Source: UBA1563 sp037440065 (GTDB taxonomy: Bacteria > Bacteroidota > Ignavibacteria > Ignavibacteriales > Ignavibacteriaceae). Taken from it: 64,000 bases of DNA. Every line of letters starts with the position of its first letter. Position 1 is the stretch's first letter. Where the stretch lies: contig JBBIUV010000016.1 of NCBI GenBank assembly GCA_037440065.1, positions 806,001 through 870,000 of the forward strand, written 5' to 3'. Of the stretch, positions 44,901 to 53,553 are shown one piece after another. The notes below the pieces were generated by a model. That model ran no database searches. It worked only from the letters and a program-made list of their open reading frames with translations, and was not told where the DNA came from. Made by a program: the position numbers and the translations under genes.

Positions 44901-45382
44901 GTCCCAACAGTAAATCCGCGTATGATCGAACCGCTTTTTTCAATCGTATTACCGAAGATTGATTCGGCATCAATCGGTTTATTCAGTCGTACCACACGCA
45001 CGGTATCTTTACCCAATTCATCGTAACGAACAATCAACTGTCTCCTCTGGTATTCCTTTTGCAACGAAAGTTTTACAGATTGATACGAAACAAATATTGT
45101 ATCGAAAATAGAATAAGGAAGCGAATCGGACAAAGAAATGGTTCCCAGCGCATAATTGATTTGGTAATCAAGTTCTGTTAGTTTTTTATCTTTTAAGATT
45201 ATAGTTTCCGTTCCGGGAAGGATGTTTGTTGATTTTATTCGATAAATATTTTCAAAATTGATTTGGAGTGAATCAACCGTACTAACTCTGTTACCGGTTT
45301 GTAGATTTGAGATTGGTTGCCCTTGAAGCCAGAAAGCCGAAAGAAGGATTAAGTATAGAGAAAATTTTATTTCTTTTTTCAA
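41906..45382 (-). CDS. large outer-membrane beta-barrel protein, unknown
   Basis: 1158 residues. Signal peptide about 1-21 (cut near LQGQ). The first 220 residues include SGSIIRGFTVGTNKDLT, SGLRLQLAGKLSDD and LTDENTPIQPEGNTERL, which recall the N-terminal region of SprA-like gliding/T9SS proteins, but the whole is less than half of SprA's length. The remainder alternates aromatic strands and ends in EVRAFF, typical of barrels. No known domain for the C-terminal 900 residues. Possible T9SS-related channel; weakly supported. Confidence 0.7.
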   Translation of the reverse strand: MKKEIKFSLYLILLSAFWLQGQPISNLQTGNRVSTVDSLQINFENIYRIKSTNILPGTETIILKDKKLTELDYQINYALGTISLSDSLPYSIFDTIFVSYQSVKLSLQKEYQRRQLIVRYDELGKDTVRVVRLNKPIDAESIFGNTIEKSGSIIRGFTVGTNKDLTLQSGLRLQLAGKLSDDIEVVAALTDENTPIQPEGNTERLDELDKVFIQLKHKNAAATFGDYEVQKRYGEFGVVNRKLQGLLGEFQFDKTEGYVALANAKGKFNSNAFNGQDGVQGPYRLSGQNNERDIIIIAGSEKVFVNGEEMKRGERNDYTIDYSNSQIIFTPQRLITSASRIAIDFEYTDRRFVRNFFAAGMSSQLQNDKFKFAFQYLREGDDQNSPIDISLSEDDKKVLESAGDRKDLAVKSGVSLATLDSTGKLKGVYEKKDSLINGQTAVYYLYNPGSDSALYNVSFSYVGELQGDYIRESLGQYRFAGKNLGSYLPIIYLPLPELKQFGNLFFQYSATNDIYLQAEFAGSSWDKNRFSSLDEKDNFGLARNLSFKMNPLKVELGGINFGKIGLSLRERFIQDRFTSIERFDKVEFTRDYNSSSASQGNEKLFEGSLTLQPIEILQSTFSYGSLKKGSAFSSEKFSNQTNLVKDKEYQLQYQIDFIDTKNGTLGSNWLRQKGNAFYTYGVIQPLFDFSAEKKLEKISPSDSLLSSSLQYFEGNPGVQLAKFYGVDASLKYLFRTDYLPLAGKLQRESNSYGQIYELSYSGRKELSSQLRITVQNKKYSDAYKMKGQLDNQTILVRSQTRFSIAENAANGDLFYEVQTQKTAKFQKVFVKVEKGNGNYIYLGDLNNNGIAEENEFLPVVYDGEFIVVNVPTDKLYPVIDLKTSARLKLNYENIYSSNNFFGTIVKTLSSETYGRIEENSQETDLKKIYLLNLSSFLNEKNTVRGSQYFQQDFFVFENSPELSFRLRYSQRRSLNQFSGGAEKGFAKERSLRIKFKLLQEIGNQTDLENKIDNLFAGSSSNRSRAIESNGITTDFSYRPERNIEVGFKIKTSKSSDYYPVKPTEIFTNGQTVRLNISFSGYGRLRVEVERNELTTNTVENYLPFELTAGNVVGKNYLWRLFFDYRFGTNLLSTANYDGRKLGGGKIVHTARVEVRAFF

Positions 45383-45489
45383 GGATACGTAGTTTTTTTT
45401 ATTGTAAATCTAACTTTGCAGATTATAGATTGCAAGTGAAAAGAAATCCCTTAATCGTTGCTTTGCGGTCAACCAGTCAATAGAAATTA

Positions 45490-46518
45490 TTATTTCTTCA
45501 GTCTAAATGAAAATTCCGAACCAACCCCAACCTTACTTTTCACCTCGATTTTCGATTGGTGCGCTTCAATGATGTGTTTTACAATCGCCAGCCCCAGCCC
45601 CGTTCCTCCAACATCTCTTGCACGGGTTTTATCAACACGATAAAATCTCTCAAATATTCTTTCAATATCTTTTTCTGGAATACCTGCACCTGAATCTTTT
45701 ACGATGATTATCGCACTGTTTTTTTCTTCAGCAACAATTAGTTCTACCTTTCCGGAACTAGAGTACTTAATTGCATTTTGAATAAGATTGACAAGCACTT
45801 GCCTTAGTTTGGTCTTATCGCCAAAAACTTCTAATCTACCGTTGAATTGCTGAATCTCAATTTGAATATTTTTTTCATGAATTGTTGGGTCAAATTCTTT
45901 TACTACCTCGGTTAGAAATTCTATCAAATTAAAGTATCGAAAACTGAGCCGCATCTCACCAGATTCAATCATCGATATATCAATTAAGTCGTTTAGTAAG
46001 TTATTTAGATTATCTGTATGAGCTGCAGCTTTTTCTAAAAATTTTCTGTTCACCTTCGGATCTTCCAAAGCACCATTTAATAATGTTTCCAGAAAACCTT
46101 GTATGGTAAAAATTGGTGTACGAAGTTCGTGCGAAACATTACCGAGAAATTCTGTTCGAATTCTCTCTAACCGTTTCATCTTGGCAATGTCGTTTTTATG
46201 CTTCTCGTTCAATTGATCGAGAGCTTCTTCGATTTCCTTGAATGAATAAGACAATTTAAGTGAGTTGTCGTCTGTAGAATCGTCTGAACTTGTTCTGCTA
46301 ATTCTCTTTTCGATCACCGAAAATATTTTTTTTAACCGTCTTCTCACAAAAAAAGAAATAATTACAAATCCCCCGGAAGACCAGAGAATAAATAATAATT
46401 TTCTTTCCGGTCGAATAGGTGAAAAAATTATCGGCAGAATAAATAAGATAATGAAGATAAAAATTTCTGCCCTGAAGAGAAGAAGAAATGCAAATCGGTT
46501 GGAAAGATTACGAAACAT
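45490..46518 (-). CDS. sensor histidine kinase, PhoR-like
   Basis: 342 residues. Two N-terminal helices (about 10-32 and 41-58) with almost no periplasmic loop, then a short linker, HisKA with GNVSHELRTP (His-130), and HATPase motifs N (NLIQNAIKYS), G1 (DSGAGIPE), F (FERFYR) and G2 (GTGLGLAIVK). The lack of an extracytoplasmic sensor resembles PhoR. The gene overlaps the response-regulator gene by 11 bp; partners in phosphate starvation or similar stress are likely but unproved. Confidence 0.92.
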   Translation of the reverse strand: MFRNLSNRFAFLLLFRAEIFIFIILFILPIIFSPIRPERKLLFILWSSGGFVIISFFVRRRLKKIFSVIEKRISRTSSDDSTDDNSLKLSYSFKEIEEALDQLNEKHKNDIAKMKRLERIRTEFLGNVSHELRTPIFTIQGFLETLLNGALEDPKVNRKFLEKAAAHTDNLNNLLNDLIDISMIESGEMRLSFRYFNLIEFLTEVVKEFDPTIHEKNIQIEIQQFNGRLEVFGDKTKLRQVLVNLIQNAIKYSSSGKVELIVAEEKNSAIIIVKDSGAGIPEKDIERIFERFYRVDKTRARDVGGTGLGLAIVKHIIEAHQSKIEVKSKVGVGSEFSFRLKK

Positions 46519-47188
46519 TTTTCATTCGATACCCCACCCCTTTAATCGTCTCAATCAATTCAGAGTCATCGCCAAGTTTTTCTCTGATTTTTCTAATGTG
46601 GACGTCTATGGTTCTATCAACAACATAGATGTCACTCCCCCATACATTTTGCAAAATGGCGGCACGGGTTAATATTTTACCTGGGTTTTCACATAGATAG
46701 GTAAGTAGTTCAAATTCTTTCCTCGGGAAAAAAGTTTCCACTCCACTCAGAAATATTTTGTATGTGTTTTTGTCAATAACAATCGACCCAATGTTTAAAA
46801 CATCCTTTGTATCTTCATTATGCCCACTCTTTCTCAAATTGGATTTAACCCTTGCAATTAATTTTAGGGGTGAAATTGGTTTCTGAATAAAATCGTTTGC
46901 TCCTATTTCTAATCCTTTTATTTCATCTTGTTCTGCTGATTTCGCAGTTAAAAAAATTACCGGCAGGTTCGCCGTTTTTTTATTCTTCCGGATTTTCTCG
47001 CATACTTCAAATCCGTTTAACTTTGGCATCATGATATCGAGGATGGCAAGATCGGGATTTTCACTGAGAAGTGCGATAGCCTCTTCTCCGTCACCTGCAG
47101 TAATTACAGAAAATCCTTCTTTCTCCAAATTATATTTGAGAAATTCGAGGATATCTTTTTCATCATCAACTAACAAGATTTTTTTCAT
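46508..47188 (-). CDS. OmpR/PhoB-family response regulator
   Basis: 226 residues from the ATG at 47188, which gives the normal opening MKKILLVDDEKD; the upstream frame would extend into the preceding gene. Receiver domain with phospho-Asp-51 (LAILDIMMPKLNG) and conserved Thr/Lys (FLTAKSAEQDE), then a winged-helix output domain with LLTYLCENPGKILTR and VDVHI-like DRTIDVHIRKIREKLG. Together with the kinase gene it forms a two-component system. Confidence 0.93.
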   Translation of the reverse strand: MKKILLVDDEKDILEFLKYNLEKEGFSVITAGDGEEAIALLSENPDLAILDIMMPKLNGFEVCEKIRKNKKTANLPVIFLTAKSAEQDEIKGLEIGANDFIQKPISPLKLIARVKSNLRKSGHNEDTKDVLNIGSIVIDKNTYKIFLSGVETFFPRKEFELLTYLCENPGKILTRAAILQNVWGSDIYVVDRTIDVHIRKIREKLGDDSELIETIKGVGYRMKNVS

Positions 47189-47192
47189 AGAA

Positions 47193-48194
47193 TCAGAAAT
47201 AAACTTCTTTTTTGCTTTGAGCTGATTGATACATGGAATCAATTACTTTCATTCTTGGCAGTGATTCTTCCGCGGGAGAAAACAAAGGATTAACACCCTG
47301 GACTGCACCAAGAAAATGTTTTAATTCGTTCAGATAAGATTTTTTAAAGAGTGAAAGATAATTGTCGCTACCCGAAGGAGTCATATCAATTTGTTGATCA
47401 TTTATTTTTTTGAAAACACGAAGTGGATTAAGTGATGCATTTCCTTTGCTTCCATAAATATCTAAATAAAAGGCATCATTCTCAGAATTCAATGACCAGC
47501 TGGTTTCCATGTTAATTAGAGCGTTTGGTTTGCATCGAATCATACTTAAAGAGCAATCTTCAACACTAGTTGTATTAATGGAAAAGTTCTGAGTAGAAAC
47601 CGAAGCAATCTCGGGGAAATTTAATAACCAAAGTGAAAGATCGAGTAAAACTATTCCTAAATCTAAAATTACTCCACCACCTGAGGATTCCTTTTTAGTA
47701 AACCATTGTCCATCTGAACTTTGTTTGCGTAACCAGCCGCATTTAACATAAAATATTTCACCAAGGTCCCCCGAATTGATAATACTCTTTAGCAGCATTA
47801 CATCCGGACGATAGCGAAAATTCATTCCGACCATAACTTTAACATCATTTTTTTTTGCGGCATCTACAATGAGTTGTGTCTCTTGAATGGAACGCGAAAT
47901 CGGTTTTTCGATAAGAAGGTATTTTTTTCTTTCGATGCAAGCTAAAGCGATCGGTAAATGCGTGTTGGTTGGTGTTGCTATTATTACTGCATCCAAAACT
48001 TCTTTATCAATCATTTCTTCATAATTAACATATTGATTTTTAATTCCGAATTTTTCACCAACGTTCAGCAACCGGTTTTTATTTACTTCACTTACCGCTG
48101 TTATAGCAGCGTTGTTCAGTTTTTTCAACATCGGTAGATGTACAAGTTGAGCGATACTACCTAAACCAACGACACCAATTTTAACTTGATTCAT
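47193..48194 (-). CDS. Gfo/Idh/MocA-family oxidoreductase
   Basis: 333 residues. N-terminal Rossmann domain: KIGVVGLGSIAQLVHLP, VIIATPTNTHLP and LIEKPISRS (the Glu-Lys-Pro motif near residue 95). C-terminal alpha/beta substrate domain with GGGVILDLGIVLLDLSLWL. It probably oxidises or reduces a sugar or cyclitol with NAD(P). The gene lies between dxs and the response-regulator gene, 15 bp and 4 bp apart, so it is co-transcribed, without an obvious functional link. Confidence 0.88.
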   Translation of the reverse strand: MNQVKIGVVGLGSIAQLVHLPMLKKLNNAAITAVSEVNKNRLLNVGEKFGIKNQYVNYEEMIDKEVLDAVIIATPTNTHLPIALACIERKKYLLIEKPISRSIQETQLIVDAAKKNDVKVMVGMNFRYRPDVMLLKSIINSGDLGEIFYVKCGWLRKQSSDGQWFTKKESSGGGVILDLGIVLLDLSLWLLNFPEIASVSTQNFSINTTSVEDCSLSMIRCKPNALINMETSWSLNSENDAFYLDIYGSKGNASLNPLRVFKKINDQQIDMTPSGSDNYLSLFKKSYLNELKHFLGAVQGVNPLFSPAEESLPRMKVIDSMYQSAQSKKEVYF

Positions 48195-48209
48195 AACAAC
48201 CCTGTAATT

Positions 48210-50105
48210 TTAATTTTCTTTTCCAAGAAATATTTTGGTTCTTTTTTTAATTCCCTCAGCATCAATTTCTAATAAATTGTATAACTCTGCTTGAGTACCA
48301 TGCTCAATGAATTCATCGGGCAACCCAATGCGCAGAAGTTCATTTTTGTAACCCTTCTCCGATAAGTATTCTAAAACTGCGCTTCCAAAACCGCCAACAA
48401 TTGTGTTTTCTTCCAAGGTAATAATTTTTTTATGTTGCGCTACAATTTCATCGAGTAGTTTTTCATCGAGTGGTTTTACAAATCGCATATTAACCACTTC
48501 AGCATTAATTCCATCGCTCGATAATAACTCAGCAGCTTTAATAGCAAATTGCACCATTGACCCAACTGCAAGGAAGGTGACATCCTTCCCCGCTTTTATT
48601 CTTTCCCCTTTTCCGATTGGAATTTGTTCAAACGAATCTTTGAGTTCCACACCAATTGCAGAACCACGTGGATACCGGATCGCGATAGGACCATTTTTAT
48701 ATTCCGTTGCTGTATAAAGCATGTTTCGCAATTCGGCTTCATCTTTCGGAGCCATAATTACAATATGCGGAATCAAACGCAGATAAGTCAGATCGAACGT
48801 ACCATGATGAGTAGGCCCATCGGCACCAACCAAACCGGCTCTATCGAGTACAAAAATAACATGAAGATGCTGTAATGCGACATCATGAATAATATGATCA
48901 AATCCTCTTTGAAGAAAAGTAGAATAGATGGCCACAACAGGAATAATTCCTTGTGTTGCTAAGCCCGCAGAAAAAGTAATTGCGTGTTCTTCAGCTATTC
49001 CAACATCATAATAATTATTGGGTGATTTCTCCCTCAAAATATCCAACCCGGTTCCATCCGGCATTGCAGCAGTAATTCCGACTATGTTTGGATTTTTTTC
49101 TACTAATTGCGTCAGCGCTTCTCCAAATATTTTTGTGTACGAAGGAACTGATGACGAACCTTTTAGCGCCATACCTGTGATTTTATTGAAAGGAGTTGCT
49201 GCATGCAATCTTTGAATATCATTTTCTGCAGGTTTATAACCCTTTCCTTTTTCAGTAATGGCATGTATAAGAATTGGACCTTTATATGTTTTCACCTGTT
49301 CAAATAGTTTGACTAACTGATTTACATTATGCCCGTTTACAGGACCAAAATATCTAAATCCCAAAGCTTCAAATAACATTCCCGGAGTTATTACTGCCTT
49401 GATGCCGTTTTCTAATCTCACGGCAATTTTTCTTAATCGATCACCAAAATTATCAAGCTTACCTGTCAGGTCCCAAACTTGTCCCTTAAATTTGTTGTAT
49501 TCAGGATGAGAAATAATTTCAGTAAAATAGTTTGAGATTTGCCAAACATTGGGAGCAATCGACATGTTATTATCATTAAGAACAACGACTATATCTGATT
49601 TGAGAACACCGGAATTATTCATTGCTTCATAGGCCATTCCGCCAGTCATAGCGCCATCGCCAATTACTGCAATAACTTTTTTCTTTTTATCCGAATATTT
49701 TTGAGCTACCGCCATTCCCAACGCCGCAGAAATTGAAGTTGATGCATGTCCTGCACCAAAAGTATCGTATTCACTTTCAGATCGTTTTAAAAATCCTGAG
49801 ATTCCCCCAAACTGACGGATTGATTTTAATGCCTCTTTTCGTCCGGTAACTATTTTATGCGGATATGCTTGATGCCCGGTATCCCAAACAATTAAATCTT
49901 CAGGTGTATTAAAGACGCGATGGAGCGCCACGGTTAACTCAACTGTACCGAGTCCGCCGCCAAAATGTCCACCGATTTCTGAAATTACATCAACCATATA
50001 TTTGCGAATATCAGCGCAGAGTTCTTTTAATTCAGTAAGTTCCAAATTACGAATGTCGGCTGGAGAATTAATTTTATCTAATATTTTATAATTTGTTTCG
50101 GACAT
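48210..50105 (-). CDS. dxs: 1-deoxy-D-xylulose-5-phosphate synthase
   Basis: 631 residues, full length. It has GGHFGGGLGTVELTVALH, WDTGHQAYPHKI, GAGHASTSISAALG and the TPP/Mg motif GDGAMTGGMAYEAMNN, then the pyrimidine domain GIAEEHAITFSAGLA and DRAGLVGADGPTHHG. It makes DXP from pyruvate and glyceraldehyde-3-P, the first step of the MEP isoprenoid route, and needs TPP. The gene follows xseB by 28 bp, an arrangement seen in many bacteria. Confidence 0.96.
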   Translation of the reverse strand: MSETNYKILDKINSPADIRNLELTELKELCADIRKYMVDVISEIGGHFGGGLGTVELTVALHRVFNTPEDLIVWDTGHQAYPHKIVTGRKEALKSIRQFGGISGFLKRSESEYDTFGAGHASTSISAALGMAVAQKYSDKKKKVIAVIGDGAMTGGMAYEAMNNSGVLKSDIVVVLNDNNMSIAPNVWQISNYFTEIISHPEYNKFKGQVWDLTGKLDNFGDRLRKIAVRLENGIKAVITPGMLFEALGFRYFGPVNGHNVNQLVKLFEQVKTYKGPILIHAITEKGKGYKPAENDIQRLHAATPFNKITGMALKGSSSVPSYTKIFGEALTQLVEKNPNIVGITAAMPDGTGLDILREKSPNNYYDVGIAEEHAITFSAGLATQGIIPVVAIYSTFLQRGFDHIIHDVALQHLHVIFVLDRAGLVGADGPTHHGTFDLTYLRLIPHIVIMAPKDEAELRNMLYTATEYKNGPIAIRYPRGSAIGVELKDSFEQIPIGKGERIKAGKDVTFLAVGSMVQFAIKAAELLSSDGINAEVVNMRFVKPLDEKLLDEIVAQHKKIITLEENTIVGGFGSAVLEYLSEKGYKNELLRIGLPDEFIEHGTQAELYNLLEIDAEGIKKRTKIFLGKEN

Positions 50106-50133
50106 TTAGAAAAGCTCCGGATTTACCATCATT

Positions 50134-50358
50134 TTAAAAATTATTGTCATCGTTCACTTCAATTTCAGATTTAAGTTCGGTTACTTTAAGTTCAGCTTCT
50201 TTTAAAGTTTGTAAACATTTTTTTGAAAGCTGAATTCCCTCTTCGTAAAGAGTAATTGCATCTTCCAGATCAATTTCTCCACTGTCCAACAGGTTGGAAA
50301 TTTCTTCTAATCTTTGCAAATCAGTTTTAAAAGATGATTGGTTAGTTTTTTTCTTCAT
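50134..50358 (-). CDS. xseB: exodeoxyribonuclease VII small subunit
   Basis: 74 residues with the XseB pattern DLQRLEEISNLLDSGEIDLEDAI followed by LYEEGIQLSKKCLQTLKEAE. It pairs with XseA to degrade single-stranded DNA. It lies 4 bp after xseA. Confidence 0.93.
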   Translation of the reverse strand: MKKKTNQSSFKTDLQRLEEISNLLDSGEIDLEDAITLYEEGIQLSKKCLQTLKEAELKVTELKSEIEVNDDNNF

Positions 50359-50362
50359 TGTT

Positions 50363-51538
50363 TTAATTTATATGAATCTTATCGTCATAAAAAATCAGTG
50401 AGTGCGATTGAGCAGTCTGAAATTTTTTAGCTCTTGTTACAAATTTATCTTCTTGTTTAACTAAAACAAAACCTTTGGCCAGTGTTTTTTGCACATCATG
50501 TGCCGATATTTTCGAAACGATCAATTCGGTTTTATTTTTTTTGAAATTTAAATACTTTTCAACAGATTGATTTAGCTTGTATAAACTCGTATCAATCTTT
50601 TGATTGTACAGCTTTATCATATCAATCGGAGATCGAAAGCCGTAAGAATTCACTACCAAATTGATCTGAGTTTTTAGTCCATCAATTTTTTCAATTACTT
50701 TTTCAGTTATTACATGGTCATAGTTACAAATAAGATTTTCAAGTTCTTGTTTTTCTGGTGTAAGAATTTCCATGGCAGCTGTTGGAGTTGCAGCTCGGTA
50801 ATCGGCAACAAAATCGGCAATAGTAAAATCGATTTCATGTCCAATCCCTGTCACAATAGGGATTCTCGATTTGTAAATCGCATAGGCAACTACTTCCTCA
50901 TTAAATGCCCACAAATCTTCCAACGAACCGCCTCCACGCGCTACTACAATAACCTCAACCTCCTTAAGTTTATTTAACAATTTAACCGATTCCACGATTG
51001 ATTCAGCTGCATCACCACCTTGAACTTTACAAGGAGCAATAAATAATTCTGTTAGCGGAAACCTTCTTTTCGCAACACTTAGCATATCCTTCAATGCTGC
51101 CGCGCCTACTGAGGTCACTATCCCGATCTTCATCGGGATTTGCGGAAGTTCTTTTTTCCTTTCCTGATCAAATAATCCTTCACGTTGTAGTTTATCTTTC
51201 AATTTATCAAAAGCCAGTTGTAATTCTCCAATTCCAACCGGTTGCATTCCACGTACTTCAATCTGATAATTCCCTCGAGGAGGATACACGGTTATTCGTC
51301 CACTAATAGTTACTTTCATTCCATCTTGTGGTGAAAAGAAAACATAATTATTTACTCCACGCCACATGGTACAAGAGATTTGAGCATCCGAATCTTTTAA
51401 AGTGAAATACCAGTGACCAGAGAAATGAGCTTTGAAATTTGATATTTCCCCCACAATGCTAACACTCGAAAAATTTTCCTCCAATTGTTGCTTGATTATT
51501 CGGGTTATTTCAGAAACCGTTAATGTAGACTTACGCAT
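50363..51538 (-). CDS. xseA: exodeoxyribonuclease VII large subunit
   Basis: 391 residues. N-terminal OB-fold (TVSEITRIIKQQLEENF, then GHWYFTLKDSDAQISC), catalytic core with VVARGGGSLEDLWAFNEE and SRIPIVTGIGHEIDFT plus DYRAATPTAAME, and a C-terminal helical part. It is a little short beside the E. coli protein (456), the difference falling in the coiled-coil region. It overlaps the upstream methyltransferase gene by 8 bp. Confidence 0.95.
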   Translation of the reverse strand: MRKSTLTVSEITRIIKQQLEENFSSVSIVGEISNFKAHFSGHWYFTLKDSDAQISCTMWRGVNNYVFFSPQDGMKVTISGRITVYPPRGNYQIEVRGMQPVGIGELQLAFDKLKDKLQREGLFDQERKKELPQIPMKIGIVTSVGAAALKDMLSVAKRRFPLTELFIAPCKVQGGDAAESIVESVKLLNKLKEVEVIVVARGGGSLEDLWAFNEEVVAYAIYKSRIPIVTGIGHEIDFTIADFVADYRAATPTAAMEILTPEKQELENLICNYDHVITEKVIEKIDGLKTQINLVVNSYGFRSPIDMIKLYNQKIDTSLYKLNQSVEKYLNFKKNKTELIVSKISAHDVQKTLAKGFVLVKQEDKFVTRAKKFQTAQSHSLIFYDDKIHIN

Positions 51539-52406
51539 TATTTTTTTCTTTCCTAAAGATCAAACAGTACTGATGATGCCTATTAGAAACCCAAGCGCTG
51601 TTTATTCCTAATGCAATGAGAGGCTTATCATCTTGTAACCAGATTTTTTCGTCTTTAAGTATCCAACTTTTCTTTCCTCTTTTAGTTAAAGAAATTGCTG
51701 TATCAAAAGCGAGAGGGAAAAGTTTCCCATTAAAATAAACATTATTTGTAATTACCGTTAAGTAGCCATTTTCTTTCATTACGGAAAAAACCTCGTCAAA
51801 TATTTTTGCCTGAACTTCAAGAAACTGTTCATAGCTAGTAATATTACCAATATCTTCAACTTGGTTGGAATATTTTGTATTGAGTCCAACTTCCTTCCTC
51901 ATTTTTTGCCGCATCGAATTACGTTCAAGCTGATTCCAGTAAGGAGGAGAAGTAATCACAAAATCAAATTGTTTCGGAAGTGAAGGATTCTCCTTTAATA
52001 TTGTTCGAGTGTTTTTAGATGAACCACAAAGTGGAATAACTACATTTTTATATTTTTCTTTTTCGATTCTTTCTTTTGAAATATTAAAATAATAGTCGCT
52101 CAACTCAATTCCGACTGCATTACGACCAAGTTCACCACTGGCTATTAGAGTGCTTCCTGTACCAAGAAAAGGATCAAAAACCCAATCGTCCTCTTTAGTA
52201 AAAAATGAAATAAATTCTTTAACAAGTGATTCAGGAAATTTTGCCGGATGTAAAATTTCATTTTTTTTCCGTTGTGGTGGTTTGTGAATAAACCATGATT
52301 TCGAAAATTTTATCCACTCTTTTCCGGTAAGAGAATTAAGCTTGTTAGCTGAGTTATATTTCCCCCGTTCACCTAAATCGATTATTCCATTTTTCTTTTT
52401 AGACAT
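51531..52406 (-). CDS. DNA methyltransferase, N4-cytosine/N6-adenine type
   Basis: 291 residues. The SAM-binding motif DPFLGTGST (78-86) comes before the catalytic SPPYW (153-157); that order is of the gamma-like kind, and SPPY usually indicates N4-cytosine specificity. No endonuclease or specificity gene lies beside it, and it overlaps xseA within a housekeeping operon, so it looks like an orphan methylase. The target sequence is unknown. Confidence 0.9.
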   Translation of the reverse strand: MSKKKNGIIDLGERGKYNSANKLNSLTGKEWIKFSKSWFIHKPPQRKKNEILHPAKFPESLVKEFISFFTKEDDWVFDPFLGTGSTLIASGELGRNAVGIELSDYYFNISKERIEKEKYKNVVIPLCGSSKNTRTILKENPSLPKQFDFVITSPPYWNQLERNSMRQKMRKEVGLNTKYSNQVEDIGNITSYEQFLEVQAKIFDEVFSVMKENGYLTVITNNVYFNGKLFPLAFDTAISLTKRGKKSWILKDEKIWLQDDKPLIALGINSAWVSNRHHQYCLIFRKEKNNA

Positions 52407-52471
52407 TTAACTTCTTAGTAAATGAACTGATTCTTAAAAGCGTTTTTTGATATGAAATAACCACGTAATGT

Positions 52472-53317
52472 TTACCAGTGTAAAGTAAAAAATGAACTGT
52501 ATAGACCAATTGAAAATTCAGAAAAATCTAGTCCGGTCTTTCCCGGAGAAAAATTGTACCGATAACGTGAATAAAGAGTAAATACGTTATAAATTTTCAA
52601 TAGTCCAATAGATAATTCAGGACTAATTCCATTGAAACCGCGAAAATCAGTAAATCCATTCACGCCAGGTGAAAGATATTCAAGTTTTGGAATTTCAAAT
52701 ATGTGTTTATATCCAATTCTGAAATAATTCTTCTTTTCAACCTTTGGAATATGAGCATATTCAGCTGCAAGGTAACCACTTGGATAATTAAATCCCCCAG
52801 AATAGAAAGAAAATATTGGAAGTTCTTTGTTAAGTCCAAAATATGTTTTCCCGTTTGCTTGAACAGCAGTCACGGATGGTGTTAAAAAGACCACTCCACC
52901 GGTTAAGCAGGTAAATAAGTAATTTGATTTTGATTCAACCACTTCCCCCTGATGTGATAGTTCAAGTTCAAACACTTCACTTGAGGACTTTACTCCGGCT
53001 TCGTTTTCCATCTCAATCACATAATTAATTTTATTCTTTTTAGAATTAATTTTTGCAAGATCAACTTCGATTCGGTGGTTATCCGTTATTTCATTTGAAA
53101 TTGGAAGCCCCAGATTATTTTCAATCGTAAGTTTCGTTTTACAAGGTAAACTTGTGTAGAATGAAAGAATAAATCGATTTGCATTTTCCGGTGGTACATA
53201 CGAATCAATTATAAACACTTCTATCGAATCTGAATTTACACTTGTTTCTTCCTGCCCGAAAATCTCTACATTTAGTTGGGATATAAATATTGTTAAAGAG
53301 AGCAAAAATATTTTCAA
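52472..53317 (-). CDS. outer-membrane protein, unknown
   Basis: 281 residues with a signal peptide (about 1-21). Residues 40-130 look like a beta-sandwich domain; the C-terminal half has strand patterns and ends YSSFFTLHW, a terminal aromatic typical of barrels. No family recognised. A 236-bp gap to the divergent gene at 53554 has no further features I can support. Confidence 0.65.
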   Translation of the reverse strand: MKIFLLSLTIFISQLNVEIFGQEETSVNSDSIEVFIIDSYVPPENANRFILSFYTSLPCKTKLTIENNLGLPISNEITDNHRIEVDLAKINSKKNKINYVIEMENEAGVKSSSEVFELELSHQGEVVESKSNYLFTCLTGGVVFLTPSVTAVQANGKTYFGLNKELPIFSFYSGGFNYPSGYLAAEYAHIPKVEKKNYFRIGYKHIFEIPKLEYLSPGVNGFTDFRGFNGISPELSIGLLKIYNVFTLYSRYRYNFSPGKTGLDFSEFSIGLYSSFFTLHW

Positions 53318-53553
53318 TCACGACTCCATTTTTTTAATTACTATCACTACAAATATATTAATTAATAAGATTGTTTGAAGCATAAAAAACCGCCCTCCCC
53401 TTTATAACTGCGAGAAAATCCAATTTTTATGGAAATTCACATTCCCAGGAGCTGAAAATATTTTTATTTAATGTTATTCAAATCAAAGTATTTCTAAAAA
53501 ACTTTTGTTATATTTTATCACACAATTTCGACAAAACCTTTGAAGGTAGCAAA

